DNA of 64,000 bases from NCBI GenBank assembly GCA_044226205.1, contig JBGAHL010000011.1:80839-144838 (forward strand), written 5' to 3'. Of this stretch, positions 36,531 to 45,075 are shown one piece after another (positions within the stretch are counted from its first letter, which is position 1; every line of letters starts with the position of its first letter). The notes beneath the pieces are model-generated. The model was not told where the DNA came from. It saw only the letters and a list, made by a program, of their open reading frames with translations, and ran no database searches. The translations under genes were made by a program, and so were the position numbers. This DNA comes from M3007 sp044226205. Its GTDB lineage: Bacteria; Bacteroidota; Bacteroidia; Chitinophagales; Saprospiraceae.

Positions 36531-37853
36531 TCAAATCAACCCCTTCGACTTCAATTCCAGATACTTGTTGATCGTATTCAGCGTCAGTTCCTGCGGCTTG
36601 GTCAGAATCCCCTGAATACCGTATTGCCGCAGCATGTGCACCATCTCCTTTTTTTCCTGTAAAAACTGCCGCGCCACGGTCTGCCGGTAGATGTCGGCCG
36701 TGCGCAGCACGTTTTCCTGGGCCAGGGCCCGCACTTCCGTGTTCTCGAAAAAGACCACTACAAGCAGATGGGCGCGGTTGAGGCGGCGCAGGGTGGGCAG
36801 GGCGCGTTCGAGGGCGTAGCGGCTTTCGAAATTGGTAAACAACAACAGCAGCGAGCGGGCGCCGATCAGGCGGCGGACTGCCTCGTACAGCAGTTCGAAA
36901 TTTGACTCGCCGATCCGCTCCTTTTCGCGATACAACGCATCCATGATGCGCCGCAACTGCCCGGTGTCGCGCTCGGCTTTCAGCGTGGAACCGATCACGT
37001 CGGAGAAACTCAGCAGACCTGCCTTGTCCTGCTTTTTCAGGATGATGTTGCTGATGGCCAGCGTGGTATTGATGGCGTAATCCATCAGACTGAGGCCCTC
37101 GAAAGGCATTTTCATGGCCCGGCTTTTGTCGATGATGCAATACACCTGCTGGCTGCGTTCGTCCTCGTACTGGTTGACCATCAGGGCCGCGCGACGGCCG
37201 GAGGCTTTCCAGTTGATGCTGCGGTAATCGTCGCCCTGTACGTAGTTTTTGATCTGCTCGAATTCGTAGCTGTGCCCGATGCGGCGCATTTTTTTGATCC
37301 CCGTTTCATGGGCGATTTGCCGCATGGCGCGCAATTCGTAACGCTTCATCTGGATGATGGAGGGGTACACGGACACTTCTTCGGGCTGACGAAAAATCAG
37401 GCGGCGCTCCAGCAGCCCCAGCCGCGTTTCCGCGTACACGTTGATGTTGCCGAAGGCATAGATTCCCCGGGTCAGCGGGGTAAGTTTGTGTTGTGCGATG
37501 TAGGCATCGCCGGGCCGAAGCGAAACAATGAACTGAAAATCACGCAGTTGAAACTGCTCCGGCAGTTCGTCCAGCACGGTCAGCCGCAGCGAGAGCGGGC
37601 TTTCGTTGTTAAGGTAAATATCCACCGGATTGGGGTCGCTCAACGAAAAAACCGGGTTGAGTTTTCGGAAGGCAGTGACATTGAGCGGGCGGAAAAAAAG
37701 CAGCGCGGCATCCACCAGCACGGCGGCCAGGGCGGCAAAAAAAGCCAGTTTGGCAAACGGCAGCAGGGCCGACAGCGGAAACGAAAGGGCAAAAAGCCCG
37801 GCAATGCCGCCAAAAACCCAGAAAAACCGGTTGGTGATAAACAGATGTCGCAT
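36531..37853 (-). CDS. DUF58 domain membrane protein
   Basis: 440 residues. Two N-terminal membrane helices (about 10-30 and 33-55) are followed by a beta-rich stretch and the DUF58 domain (about 200-300, with IGHSYEFEQIKNYVQGDDYR and NWKASGRRAALMVNQYEDER), which has a von Willebrand-factor A-like fold. DUF58 proteins normally sit beside a MoxR AAA+ ATPase and help assemble other proteins; no moxR is adjacent here. Confidence 0.92.
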   Translation of the reverse strand: MRHLFITNRFFWVFGGIAGLFALSFPLSALLPFAKLAFFAALAAVLVDAALLFFRPLNVTAFRKLNPVFSLSDPNPVDIYLNNESPLSLRLTVLDELPEQFQLRDFQFIVSLRPGDAYIAQHKLTPLTRGIYAFGNINVYAETRLGLLERRLIFRQPEEVSVYPSIIQMKRYELRAMRQIAHETGIKKMRRIGHSYEFEQIKNYVQGDDYRSINWKASGRRAALMVNQYEDERSQQVYCIIDKSRAMKMPFEGLSLMDYAINTTLAISNIILKKQDKAGLLSFSDVIGSTLKAERDTGQLRRIMDALYREKERIGESNFELLYEAVRRLIGARSLLLLFTNFESRYALERALPTLRRLNRAHLLVVVFFENTEVRALAQENVLRTADIYRQTVARQFLQEKKEMVHMLRQYGIQGILTKPQELTLNTINKYLELKSKGLI

Positions 37854-37886
37854 TGGTCAAGTCAATCGGGCGCCGACCCGAAGAAG

Positions 37887-37894
37887 CAAAAGTA
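37887..37894 (-). promoter_or_regulatory. Promoter -7 box of the DUF58 gene
   Basis: TACTTTTG on the minus strand, exact consensus, 33 bp before the DUF58 start at 37853 and within the 49-bp gap after the amidohydrolase gene. It implies separate transcription from its upstream neighbour. Confidence 0.5.
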
Positions 37895-37902
37895 GTAAAA
37901 AC

Positions 37903-39189
37903 TCATTGCCGGTAAACGACGCCGGCTTTCATCACAAAACGAACGTTCCGCAGGTCGCGAATATTGGCCAGCGGGTTGCCTTCCACCGCAATAACGTCGG
38001 CGTACTTCCCGGGCTCCAGGGAGCCGATCCGCCGATCGTAGCGCAGCAGGCGGGCTGCATTGACGGTGGCAGAGCGCAAAATATCGGCGTTCGCCATGCC
38101 GGCGTCCGACATGTACCCGAATTCGAGGTAGTTCAGGCCGTGGGGGAACACGCCTGCATCCGTTCCGAACGCAATATTGACCCCTTTTTTATAGGCAATG
38201 CCGGTCGTCCGCTGGATCTGCGGACCTATCCCCAGCGCTTTTACCCGTACCATTTCAGGGAAAAAACCTTTGGCATACACGGCCGAATCGCTCACTGCGC
38301 GCCCGGCAGTCAGGGTGGGGACGTACCAGGTTCCGTGTGCGATCATGGCATCCATGGTCGCTTCGCTCATGAAGGTGCCATGCTCGATGCTCACCACACC
38401 CGCGTCCACGGCCCTGCGGATCCCTTCGTCGCCGTGGGCATGCGCGGCCACATCGACCCCGAGGTCGCGGGCCGTACTGACGATCATGCCAAGTTCGTCG
38501 GCGGCGTAATGCGGCAAACGGCCGTCCTTGTTCAGGCTCAACACTCCGCCTGTGGCGCAAACCTTGATACAGTCGGCGCCGCGCTGCACCTGTTCGCGCA
38601 CTGCTTTGCGGCATTCGTCGGGGCCATCGGCCACGCCATCTTCCACGCCGGGCGGATCGAAAAGATCCCAGCGGGCGCCGTTGGTCGGGTCGCCATGCCC
38701 GCCCGTGATGCTGAGCGCCTTGCCGGCCGTGAAAATGCGGGGGCCTTTGGTCCAGCCACTGTTGATTGAGTTGCGCAGGGAAATATTGACGCCTTTGCCG
38801 CCCAGGTCTCGCACGGTGGTGAAGCCTGCCATCAGGGTCCGTTCGGCATACACCTCGGCCCGAAAAGCGATGTCGGCGTCGTTCAGGGTGTATTTTTCAT
38901 TGTAAGAAGTGCGGCTTTGTTCAAATTCAAAATGCACGTGGCAATCGATCAGGCCGGGCAGTACTGTCTTGTTTTTCAGGTCGATAACTTCGGCGCCGGA
39001 AGGCGCGGGCTTGTAACCTTTGTCTACCCGCACCACGGTGTCGGCTTGTACAACGAGGGTCATTTCCTCCTGGACCTCGGCTTTACCGCCGGCCATGGTA
39101 ATCAGGCGGCCGCAGTGGAGGTAACGCAGTTGGGCCGATACGTCGGGGAGAATGAAAAGAAGGAGGGCAAACAGGAGGGCAGAACGCAT
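37903..39189 (-). CDS. Secreted amidohydrolase (imidazolonepropionase-like)
   Basis: 428 residues with a signal peptide (MRSALLFALLLFILPDVSAQ). Metal-dependent TIM-barrel hydrolase: HxH in LIDCHVHFEFE, the bridging Lys in ADCIKVCATGG, histidines in VAAHAHGDEGIRR and SIEHGTFM, and the catalytic Asp in FGTDAGVFPHG. The closing domain GKYADVIAVEGNPLANIRDL is typical of the metallo-dependent hydrolases annotated as imidazolonepropionase-like or Xaa-Pro dipeptidase-like. Exported location suggests it acts on small peptides or amides taken from outside; substrate unknown. Confidence 0.9.
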   Translation of the reverse strand: MRSALLFALLLFILPDVSAQLRYLHCGRLITMAGGKAEVQEEMTLVVQADTVVRVDKGYKPAPSGAEVIDLKNKTVLPGLIDCHVHFEFEQSRTSYNEKYTLNDADIAFRAEVYAERTLMAGFTTVRDLGGKGVNISLRNSINSGWTKGPRIFTAGKALSITGGHGDPTNGARWDLFDPPGVEDGVADGPDECRKAVREQVQRGADCIKVCATGGVLSLNKDGRLPHYAADELGMIVSTARDLGVDVAAHAHGDEGIRRAVDAGVVSIEHGTFMSEATMDAMIAHGTWYVPTLTAGRAVSDSAVYAKGFFPEMVRVKALGIGPQIQRTTGIAYKKGVNIAFGTDAGVFPHGLNYLEFGYMSDAGMANADILRSATVNAARLLRYDRRIGSLEPGKYADVIAVEGNPLANIRDLRNVRFVMKAGVVYRQ

Positions 39190-39218
39190 AGGGCAGATTT
39201 TGTTCGGGTAAAACTACG

Positions 39219-39226
39219 GAAAGATA
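39219..39226 (-). promoter_or_regulatory. Probable promoter of the amidohydrolase gene
   Basis: TATCTTTC on the minus strand (7 of 8 match), 30 bp before the start codon at 39189. It touches the left end of the inverted-repeat element at 39225. Confidence 0.4.
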
Positions 39227-39698
39227 GGGTTGATGAATAGGGTTTATAAGGTTGATGAGGGTTTATAAGGTTGATAAAAGGGGAGGTTTTTCCCCCGGCG
39301 GCGTTACCGATGGGGACGTGTGGTCTACCGACGTTGCGCCCCTGACGGGGCGTGTGTGCATCATTCTCCCTCTTTTTTCTACCGATGTTGCATCCCTGAC
39401 GGGATGAGGTATAACTTGGCGGTTCGTTTTTTACCGATATTGTCCGCTGTGGAGACATGACGCTTTCTAAAAGGTAATCTTGCATAAAAAGCTCGCTTAC
39501 CGTACTTCATTCATACTTAAAAGAAAACACTGCCACTGCCCACGTCCCGTCAGGGACGCAACATCGGTAGCAAACAGGCGATGTCCCCCAATATACGTCC
39601 CGTCAGAGACGCAACATCGGTAACACCGCCGGGGAAAATCCGCCCCTTTTTATCAACCTCATCAACCTTATAAACCCTCATCAACCTCATCAACCCTA
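39225..39698. mobile_element. MITE-like element with long imperfect inverted ends
   Basis: Outer arms begin TAGGGTTGATGA (39225) and end TCATCAACCCTA (39698). They share in inverted order a (GGTTGATGAGGGTTTATAAG)-type stretch, a GGGG-(A/C)GG-TTTTCCCC-type stretch, CCGGCGG and TTACCGATG, about 85-100 bp per side. Inside, the phrase ACCGATGTTGCGTCCCTGAC recurs: twice on the left (near 39327 and 39380) and twice on the right in opposite orientation (near 39543 and 39597), with a degenerate copy near 39433. No coding frame was recognised inside. It fills the divergent gap between the amidohydrolase and the deacetylase gene. Confidence 0.7.
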
Positions 39699-39718
39699 TT
39701 TAGCATCCGCTACGCATC

Positions 39719-40687
39719 ATGAACTTACTCTACCACCCGAAGGTGCTCGACCATGTGACCAACCCGGACCATCCGGAAAACCGGTCGCGTATGCTGGCCT
39801 TCGGCGATCTAAAGCCCGAGCCGGAATTGCCCGACGGGGCCGAGTTTCTCGAACTGGTACACTCCCGACGGTACATCAACGAGGTCCGTGAGTTTGCAGC
39901 TATCGGGCAACCGATCGACGGCGATACAGAAACCTCGGTCGGCAGTTTCGAGGCGGCTTCGGCAGCCGTGGGCGCGACGATTCTGGCCATGGAACGCGGC
40001 GATTTTGCGCTGGTCAGGCCCCCTGGCCACCACGCCTATGCGGGTGAGGGCCACGGTTTTTGTTTATTCAATAATGTCGCCATTGCTGCTCAGAAGGCTG
40101 CAAACGAGGGCAAAAAAGTATTAATTCTCGACTTCGACGGACACCTCGGCGATGGAACGATGGATATTTTTTACGACAGCAATCAGGTCATGTACTGGTC
40201 GCTGCACCAGTACCCTGCCTACCCGGGCAACGGCTCGGCGCACGAGATCGGGGAAGACAAAGGCAAGGGCTACACCATCAACCTCCCCCTGCCTTCGGGC
40301 AGCGGCGACGATATTTTCCGGCACGCTATCGAGTACTTCCTGCCTATTGCGGAGCAATTCAAGCCCGACCTCGTAGCGGTATCGGCCGGGTTCGATGCCC
40401 ACCAGTTCGACCCCATGCTGCAACTCCGCGCCACCGGTAACTTTTATCATTACATCGGCCGGCAATTGGCCAATACCTTCGCAGGCAAATTGTTTGCCGT
40501 GCTGGAAGGCGGCTACAACGTGGAGGAACTGCCGCGCTGCGTGCATAATTTTCTGGCCGGCGTAAACGGGGTCACCGAATTGCCCTACCCCGAAACACCT
40601 ACCAGCTCGGGACTGCGCCTTTGGGAAACCTATGAAATGCACCTGCATTCCGCGGCCGGCTTGCTGCAAAAGCACTGGAAATTTTAG
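39719..40687 (+). CDS. Histone deacetylase family protein (AcuC-like)
   Basis: 322 residues; Zn-dependent amide hydrolase of the arginase/deacetylase fold, which in bacteria removes acetyl groups from lysines or small amines. RPPGHHA carries the catalytic His pair. The metal site is D140 and H142 in DFDGHLGDGT and D226 in AGFDAHQFDP; GGYN supplies the transition-state Tyr. The residue after the metal His is Leu instead of the usual His. A Pat-like acetyltransferase follows 60 bp downstream on the same strand, so a lysine acetylation/deacetylation pair is likely. Confidence 0.92.
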   Translation: MNLLYHPKVLDHVTNPDHPENRSRMLAFGDLKPEPELPDGAEFLELVHSRRYINEVREFAAIGQPIDGDTETSVGSFEAASAAVGATILAMERGDFALVRPPGHHAYAGEGHGFCLFNNVAIAAQKAANEGKKVLILDFDGHLGDGTMDIFYDSNQVMYWSLHQYPAYPGNGSAHEIGEDKGKGYTINLPLPSGSGDDIFRHAIEYFLPIAEQFKPDLVAVSAGFDAHQFDPMLQLRATGNFYHYIGRQLANTFAGKLFAVLEGGYNVEELPRCVHNFLAGVNGVTELPYPETPTSSGLRLWETYEMHLHSAAGLLQKHWKF

Positions 40688-40747
40688 CCCCTCGTGCAGC
40701 GCCCTGCACAAATATGCTCCAACCCAAACCATTAGCGTTGACAGGTC

Positions 40748-43132
40748 ATGAAAACCACGCTCGACAAATTCTTTTTTGCCCAATCCGTCGCAGTGTTCGG
40801 CGCTACCGACAAGCGGGAAAAAGTGGGTTACGCCGTGCTGCGCAACCTGCTCAATGGCGGTTTTAACGGCACGATCTACCCGGTCAATCCGAAATACGAT
40901 ACGGTTCAGGGCGAAAAATGCTGGGCCTCGGTCAACGAGCTGCCTAAAAAACCCGACCTCGTCATTTTTGCCACCCCGGCCCCTACCCTGCCCCAACTCG
41001 TGCGCGAATGCGGGCGTCTGGGCGTAAAAGCCGCGATCGTGATCTCGGCCGGCTTTACCTCGGAAACCAACGGCAACCAGAAACTTTTTCCTGCCCTGCA
41101 AAATGCCGCACGCCGCTACGGGCTGCGCCTCATGGGCCCCAATTCGCTGGGCATCCTGACCCCGGCCATCGGGCTCAATGCCAGTCTGGCGCCGACCATG
41201 CCCGAAGCCGGGCGCCTTGCGCTCATCACGGAAAGCGGCGCACTGGGTTCGGCCATCCTCGACTGGGCCGCTGAAAAAAAGGTGGGATTCAGCCACGTAG
41301 CAGCCGTGGGCGGCCTGGCCGACCTGGGTTACGCGGAATTGATCGACTATTTCGGGGCCGACTCGCGGACGGCCTGCATTCTGATTTATATGGAAAAACT
41401 CGTGCGCGCCCGTCCTTTTTTGAGCGCAGCGCGCGCATTTGCCCGTTCGAAACCGATCGTTGTGCTGCGCGGTGGCGCCGACAACGACGAGGTGTTCGAC
41501 GCGGCTTTCCGACGGGCGGGTATCATTCGGGTGCGTTCAGTACAACAATTGTTCGACTGTGCGCAAGCCCTGGCCACCCAGCCCCTGCCCACGGGCAAAC
41601 GACTTGCCATCGTCACCAACGCGGGAGGGCCGGCCACCATCGCGGCCGATGCGCTGATCCGGCAAGGCGGCTCGCTGGCGACGCTGACCCCCAAAACCCT
41701 GGAAGCCCTCGCCGACGTGCGTCCCATCATCGGGCAAAAACACAACCCGGTCGATCTGCTCGGCGACGCCAGTTCCGAACACTTTCGGGCGGCCGTGAGG
41801 GCTTGTTTGGCCGACGTCAATGTCGACGGCGTACTCACCATTCTGACCCCTCAAAGCGTCACCGATGCTGCTGCCAGCGCCCGGGCCGTGGTCAACGAGG
41901 CCTCCCAGGTGATGCTGAAACCCAATTACGCCAGCTGGATGGGCCAGCGGTCGGTGGTGGAAGGGCGAAAAATTCTGGAACAAAGCCGGGTGCCCTGGTA
42001 CCCGTTCCCAGAGAGGGGCGTAACGACCTTTCTTTACATGGCCCGTTATCGCGAAAACCTCGACTTGCTGTACGAAGTACCGCACGACTTGCCGGTTGAA
42101 TTTCCCGACATCAGACGGGCCGATGCGCAACAATTATTGGCTCAGCTGCGACAGGAGGGCCGCCGGCAATTGCAGGAGGAAGAAGCGGGGCAATTGCTTG
42201 AATACTATGGCATTCCCACGGGCAAAAAACGCGAAAAAGGCCGGCTGCTCTCGATCAGTGCAGATCGCGATCCCTTGTTCGGGCCGGTCATCCGCCTGGG
42301 CGCCGGCGACGAACTGAGCAACGCCCTGACCGAGCGCGCGGCAGCCCTGCCTCCGCTCAACCTCGCCCTGGCCAAACACATGGTCGAGGACGCCCAACTG
42401 CTCCGATTCCTGCCGGAAGACGAAGAAACCCGCGAATGGCTGTACACCATCCTGTGCAGATTTTCCTACCTCGTCAGCGACTGCGCCGAACTGGAATCCT
42501 TTACCATACCCGACTTCGTGCTGTCGGGTTCGAGCGGCGCCGCGCAGCACTATCGGGGCCAGCTGACCGAAAATCCGCCGGCCAATGCCGAGCCGTTTGC
42601 GCATTTGGCCATTCAGCCCTATCCGTCGCAGTGGATTCGGCACATTACGCTCAAGGACGGCACGGAAATGACCCTGCGGCCGATCCGCCCCGAGGATACG
42701 CCGCTGGAAGCCGAAATGGTCAAAAACGTCTCGCGACAGAGCCTGTATTTCCGCTTTTTCGGGTTTGTACCCGGGCTGGACGAGAAAAAAGTGTCTCGCT
42801 TTACCCACATCGATTACGATCGGGAAATGGCCATTGTGGCCGTGCGTGAAAACGAAACGGGTCCCGAGATCGTGGGTGTGGTACGCATCGTAGGCGACGG
42901 CTGGCGCGAGTCGGCGGAATACGCCATTCTCGTATCCGATGCCTGGCACGGGCACGGTTTGGGAAGCATTCTGACCGATTATATCCTGGAAATAGCGCGG
43001 GCGCAGGGCTATCAAAAGGTCACGGCGACATTTTTGAAAACCAACGGAGCCATGCGGCGCCTTTTCGAGCGCAAAAAATTCAAGATCCGCAATGGCGAAG
43101 ACGGGGCCGATTTGGCCGAACTCAATTTGTAA
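40748..43132 (+). CDS. Pat-like GNAT acetyltransferase with degenerate acyl-CoA-synthetase module
   Basis: 794 residues; relatives are usually about 890-910. CoA-binding Rossmann domain (1-130, SVAVFGATDKREKVGYAVL), succinyl-CoA-ligase-like domains (about 145-460, LALITESGALGSAILDW), a stub of the ATP-grasp region (about 465-560) and a C-terminal GNAT domain (about 635-794, MTLRPIRPED, SDAWHGHGLGSILTDYI). Two losses are visible: VVLRGG joins directly to DNDEVFDAAF (about 241-250) where the phospho-His loop (A-x-SHTGA) should be, and YYGIPTGKK joins almost directly to SADRDPLFGPVI (about 485-510), removing the ATP-binding half of ATP-grasp. Only the acetyltransferase is likely to be active. 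Protein lysine acetylation is inferred. Confidence 0.88.
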   Translation: MKTTLDKFFFAQSVAVFGATDKREKVGYAVLRNLLNGGFNGTIYPVNPKYDTVQGEKCWASVNELPKKPDLVIFATPAPTLPQLVRECGRLGVKAAIVISAGFTSETNGNQKLFPALQNAARRYGLRLMGPNSLGILTPAIGLNASLAPTMPEAGRLALITESGALGSAILDWAAEKKVGFSHVAAVGGLADLGYAELIDYFGADSRTACILIYMEKLVRARPFLSAARAFARSKPIVVLRGGADNDEVFDAAFRRAGIIRVRSVQQLFDCAQALATQPLPTGKRLAIVTNAGGPATIAADALIRQGGSLATLTPKTLEALADVRPIIGQKHNPVDLLGDASSEHFRAAVRACLADVNVDGVLTILTPQSVTDAAASARAVVNEASQVMLKPNYASWMGQRSVVEGRKILEQSRVPWYPFPERGVTTFLYMARYRENLDLLYEVPHDLPVEFPDIRRADAQQLLAQLRQEGRRQLQEEEAGQLLEYYGIPTGKKREKGRLLSISADRDPLFGPVIRLGAGDELSNALTERAAALPPLNLALAKHMVEDAQLLRFLPEDEETREWLYTILCRFSYLVSDCAELESFTIPDFVLSGSSGAAQHYRGQLTENPPANAEPFAHLAIQPYPSQWIRHITLKDGTEMTLRPIRPEDTPLEAEMVKNVSRQSLYFRFFGFVPGLDEKKVSRFTHIDYDREMAIVAVRENETGPEIVGVVRIVGDGWRESAEYAILVSDAWHGHGLGSILTDYILEIARAQGYQKVTATFLKTNGAMRRLFERKKFKIRNGEDGADLAELNL

Positions 43133-43146
43133 AAAGGTAAAAAAAG

Positions 43147-43569
43147 TTATTTCCCGCCGCCGGAAATACGCTTCAAGGCTTCGGCCAGGTCGGCACTGAT
43201 GGCCTGCTCGCGTTGCAGCATGGCCAGTAGGCGGTCGATTTCCGATTGCAAGCGCTCGATTTCGCGTTGCATCGAAGCCGTGTCGCCCGTACCCTGAGCG
43301 CCGGTCGAGCGCGTCGTTGCGTAGGGCGCGGCGGGTTCCGACACAGCGGCAGGCGGCAGTCCGCCGCCCAGCAATTCCAGGTGCACCAAATCTTCGGTGG
43401 AAAGTTCGAGCCCTTTCGCGATGCGGCCCAGGGCTTTGGGCGGCAGCGATTCGCTGCTCAGCAGGCGGGAAAAATGCTCGGCCGTGTAGCCGATGTGCGC
43501 GGCAAAATCCTTCATTTGCCAGCCTCTGGCGCGTACAAGCAGTCCGATTTTTTCACCCAGGTGTTGCAT
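43147..43569 (-). CDS. XRE-family regulator with C-terminal coiled coil
   Basis: 140 residues from ATG 43569 (MQHLGEKIGLLVRARGW); a frame open to 43638 adds an implausible hydrophobic extension. Residues 5-60 form a Cro/CI helix-turn-helix (WQMKDFAAHIGYTAEHFSRL, then LPPKALGRIAKGLEL). Residues 95-130 are a coiled coil with heptads (MQREIERLQSEIDRLLAML). The shape suits a dimeric DNA-binding regulator. Convergent with the Pat-like gene, 14 bp apart. Target unknown. Confidence 0.85.
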   Translation of the reverse strand: MQHLGEKIGLLVRARGWQMKDFAAHIGYTAEHFSRLLSSESLPPKALGRIAKGLELSTEDLVHLELLGGGLPPAAVSEPAAPYATTRSTGAQGTGDTASMQREIERLQSEIDRLLAMLQREQAISADLAEALKRISGGGK

Positions 43570-43660
43570 CAAGATTCCAAGGGAACAGAAACAATAATTT
43601 TTTAACAAAAAAATTGATACAAGTATTTTAAATATCAATTTATTGATTTATTTTTGTTTC

Positions 43661-43820
43661 GGAATTAACAATAAAAGCAAAAGTAATCAATTCCCGAAAG
43701 GGCTGGCGGAGAATCGGGCATAATGAGAAAACAATCAGAAGGTAGGTTTTTACACGATGCGTTCGGAACAAACGCTGGCACGTGGAGGAGGCCGTTGAAA
43801 GAACGGCTTCCTCGCTTTTA
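43661..43820 (+). ncRNA. Candidate small RNA with own promoter and terminator
   Basis: The plus strand has an exact promoter box TATTTTTG at 43649-43656 and, 130 bp later, a 12-bp stem (GAGGAGGCCGTT 43785-43796 with AACGGCTTCCTC 43802-43813, one G-U pair) followed by GCTTTT. Between them are further possible stems (CCCGAAAGGG near 43693; GCGTT/AACGC near 43760-43775) and no convincing reading frame. This would give a structured RNA of about 160 nt. No known RNA family is recognised. It accounts for most of the 311-bp gap before the VOC gene. Confidence 0.3.
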
Positions 43821-43841
43821 AAGCAGGTAACGTTCATTTGC

Positions 43842-43849
43842 TACCTTAG
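43842..43849 (+). promoter_or_regulatory. Probable promoter of the VOC gene
   Basis: TACCTTAG (7 of 8 match) 31 bp before ATG 43881. It supports the short start and rules out the open extension to 43782. Confidence 0.4.
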
Positions 43850-43880
43850 CGCCGTAAAATTTCAGTTTTCTCTTCTGTAC

Positions 43881-44939
43881 ATGTTCATCTCAGGGATTCA
43901 GCAGATCGGCATCGGCGTTTCGGACGTACATGCAGCGTTTAAATGGTATCGCACACACTTCGGGCTGGATGTCCCGATTTTTGAAGAAGCGGCAGTAGCC
44001 GGCCTGATGCTGCCCTACACGGGCGGTCAGCCGCAGGCGCGCCACGCTATTCTGGCGCTCAACCTGCAAGGCGGCGGCGGCGCGGAGATCTGGCAATACA
44101 CAGGCCGGACGCCTGTACCGCCCGCGTTTCAGGCGCAACTGGGCGACCTGGGCATCTTCGCAGCCAAGATCAAAAGCCGCGACGTGATCGCCACTTTCAA
44201 CCACCTGCGCAAACAGGGGGTCAATATTCAAACCAACCCGGCGCCACGCCCGCACGGACCCGAGCATTTTTTTGCAAAGGACCCCTGGGGCAACACCTTC
44301 GAAATCGTGGGGGCCGACGACTGGTTTTCTGCCGAACGCGGCAAACTGACCGGCGGCATGTACGGCGCCATCATCGGCGTGTCGGATATGGAACGCTCGA
44401 TGGCGTTTTATCGCGACATACTGGGCTACGACGCCGTCGTGTATGACGAAACGGCCGACTTCCCCGACTGGCATGGCGCCGACGGCGGTTTTGGCCGCTA
44501 CCGCCGGGTACTGTTGCGGCATTCGGCCAAGCGTGTCGGGCCGTTCAGCCGGATGCTGGGCGACTCGGAAATCGAACTGGTGCAAAGCCTCGACCGCGCC
44601 CCGCGCAAAATTTACGAAGGGCGTTTCTGGGGCGATCTCGGGTTTATTCACCTCTGCTTCGACATCACCGGCATGACCGAAATGAAGGCATTTTGTGCCG
44701 AAAAAGGCCATCCTTTTACCGTCGATTCCAGCGGTTCATTTGACATGGGCGAGGCCGCGGGCTACTTTTCCTACATCGAAGACCCCGACGGCGCACTCAT
44801 CGAATTTGTGGAAACCCACAAAATCCCGATTCTCAAAAAACTCGGCTGGTACCTGCACCTGCGCAAACGCTCCAACCCCGCCAAACCCCTGCCTCGTTTG
44901 ATGTTGATGGCCCTGGGCCTCGGCCGGGTAAAAGACTAA
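43881..44939 (+). CDS. VOC-superfamily protein with two glyoxalase/dioxygenase domains
   Basis: 352 residues from ATG 43881. Two vicinal-oxygen-chelate domains: residues about 4-145 (IQQIGIGVSDVHAAFKWYRT ... FFAKDPWGNTFEIVGA) and about 155-310 (GAIIGVSDMERSMAFYRDIL ... FSYIEDPDGALIEFVETHKI). VOC proteins use a divalent metal for isomerisation, ring cleavage or thiol addition. The protein is cytoplasmic and its substrate is not evident. A short basic tail (315-352) has amphipathic character. Confidence 0.85.
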   Translation: MFISGIQQIGIGVSDVHAAFKWYRTHFGLDVPIFEEAAVAGLMLPYTGGQPQARHAILALNLQGGGGAEIWQYTGRTPVPPAFQAQLGDLGIFAAKIKSRDVIATFNHLRKQGVNIQTNPAPRPHGPEHFFAKDPWGNTFEIVGADDWFSAERGKLTGGMYGAIIGVSDMERSMAFYRDILGYDAVVYDETADFPDWHGADGGFGRYRRVLLRHSAKRVGPFSRMLGDSEIELVQSLDRAPRKIYEGRFWGDLGFIHLCFDITGMTEMKAFCAEKGHPFTVDSSGSFDMGEAAGYFSYIEDPDGALIEFVETHKIPILKKLGWYLHLRKRSNPAKPLPRLMLMALGLGRVKD

Positions 44940-45040
44940 CGGTTGGTTTGCGCACTTCCGATGTGCCCGGCTCCCGCTGCCGGCAAGCGTCATTTTTGCA
45001 AACATTTTTCAAAAGCCCGCTGCCGCCCGCGCAGGGCCCC

Positions 45041-45048
45041 TACTTTTG
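45041..45048 (+). promoter_or_regulatory. Promoter -7 box of the thioredoxin-like gene
   Basis: TACTTTTG, exact consensus, 27 bp before ATG 45076. Confidence 0.5.
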
Positions 45049-45075
45049 CGCATCGTTTTGACAAAATAACATCCG

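Noticed and set aside
39225..39698. CRISPR-like array
   Set aside because: Repeats of about 25 bp recur, but in both orientations and with irregular spacing, and there are no cas genes.
43640..43837. 65-codon minus-strand frame
   Set aside because: No start signal and it runs through the hairpin of the candidate small RNA.
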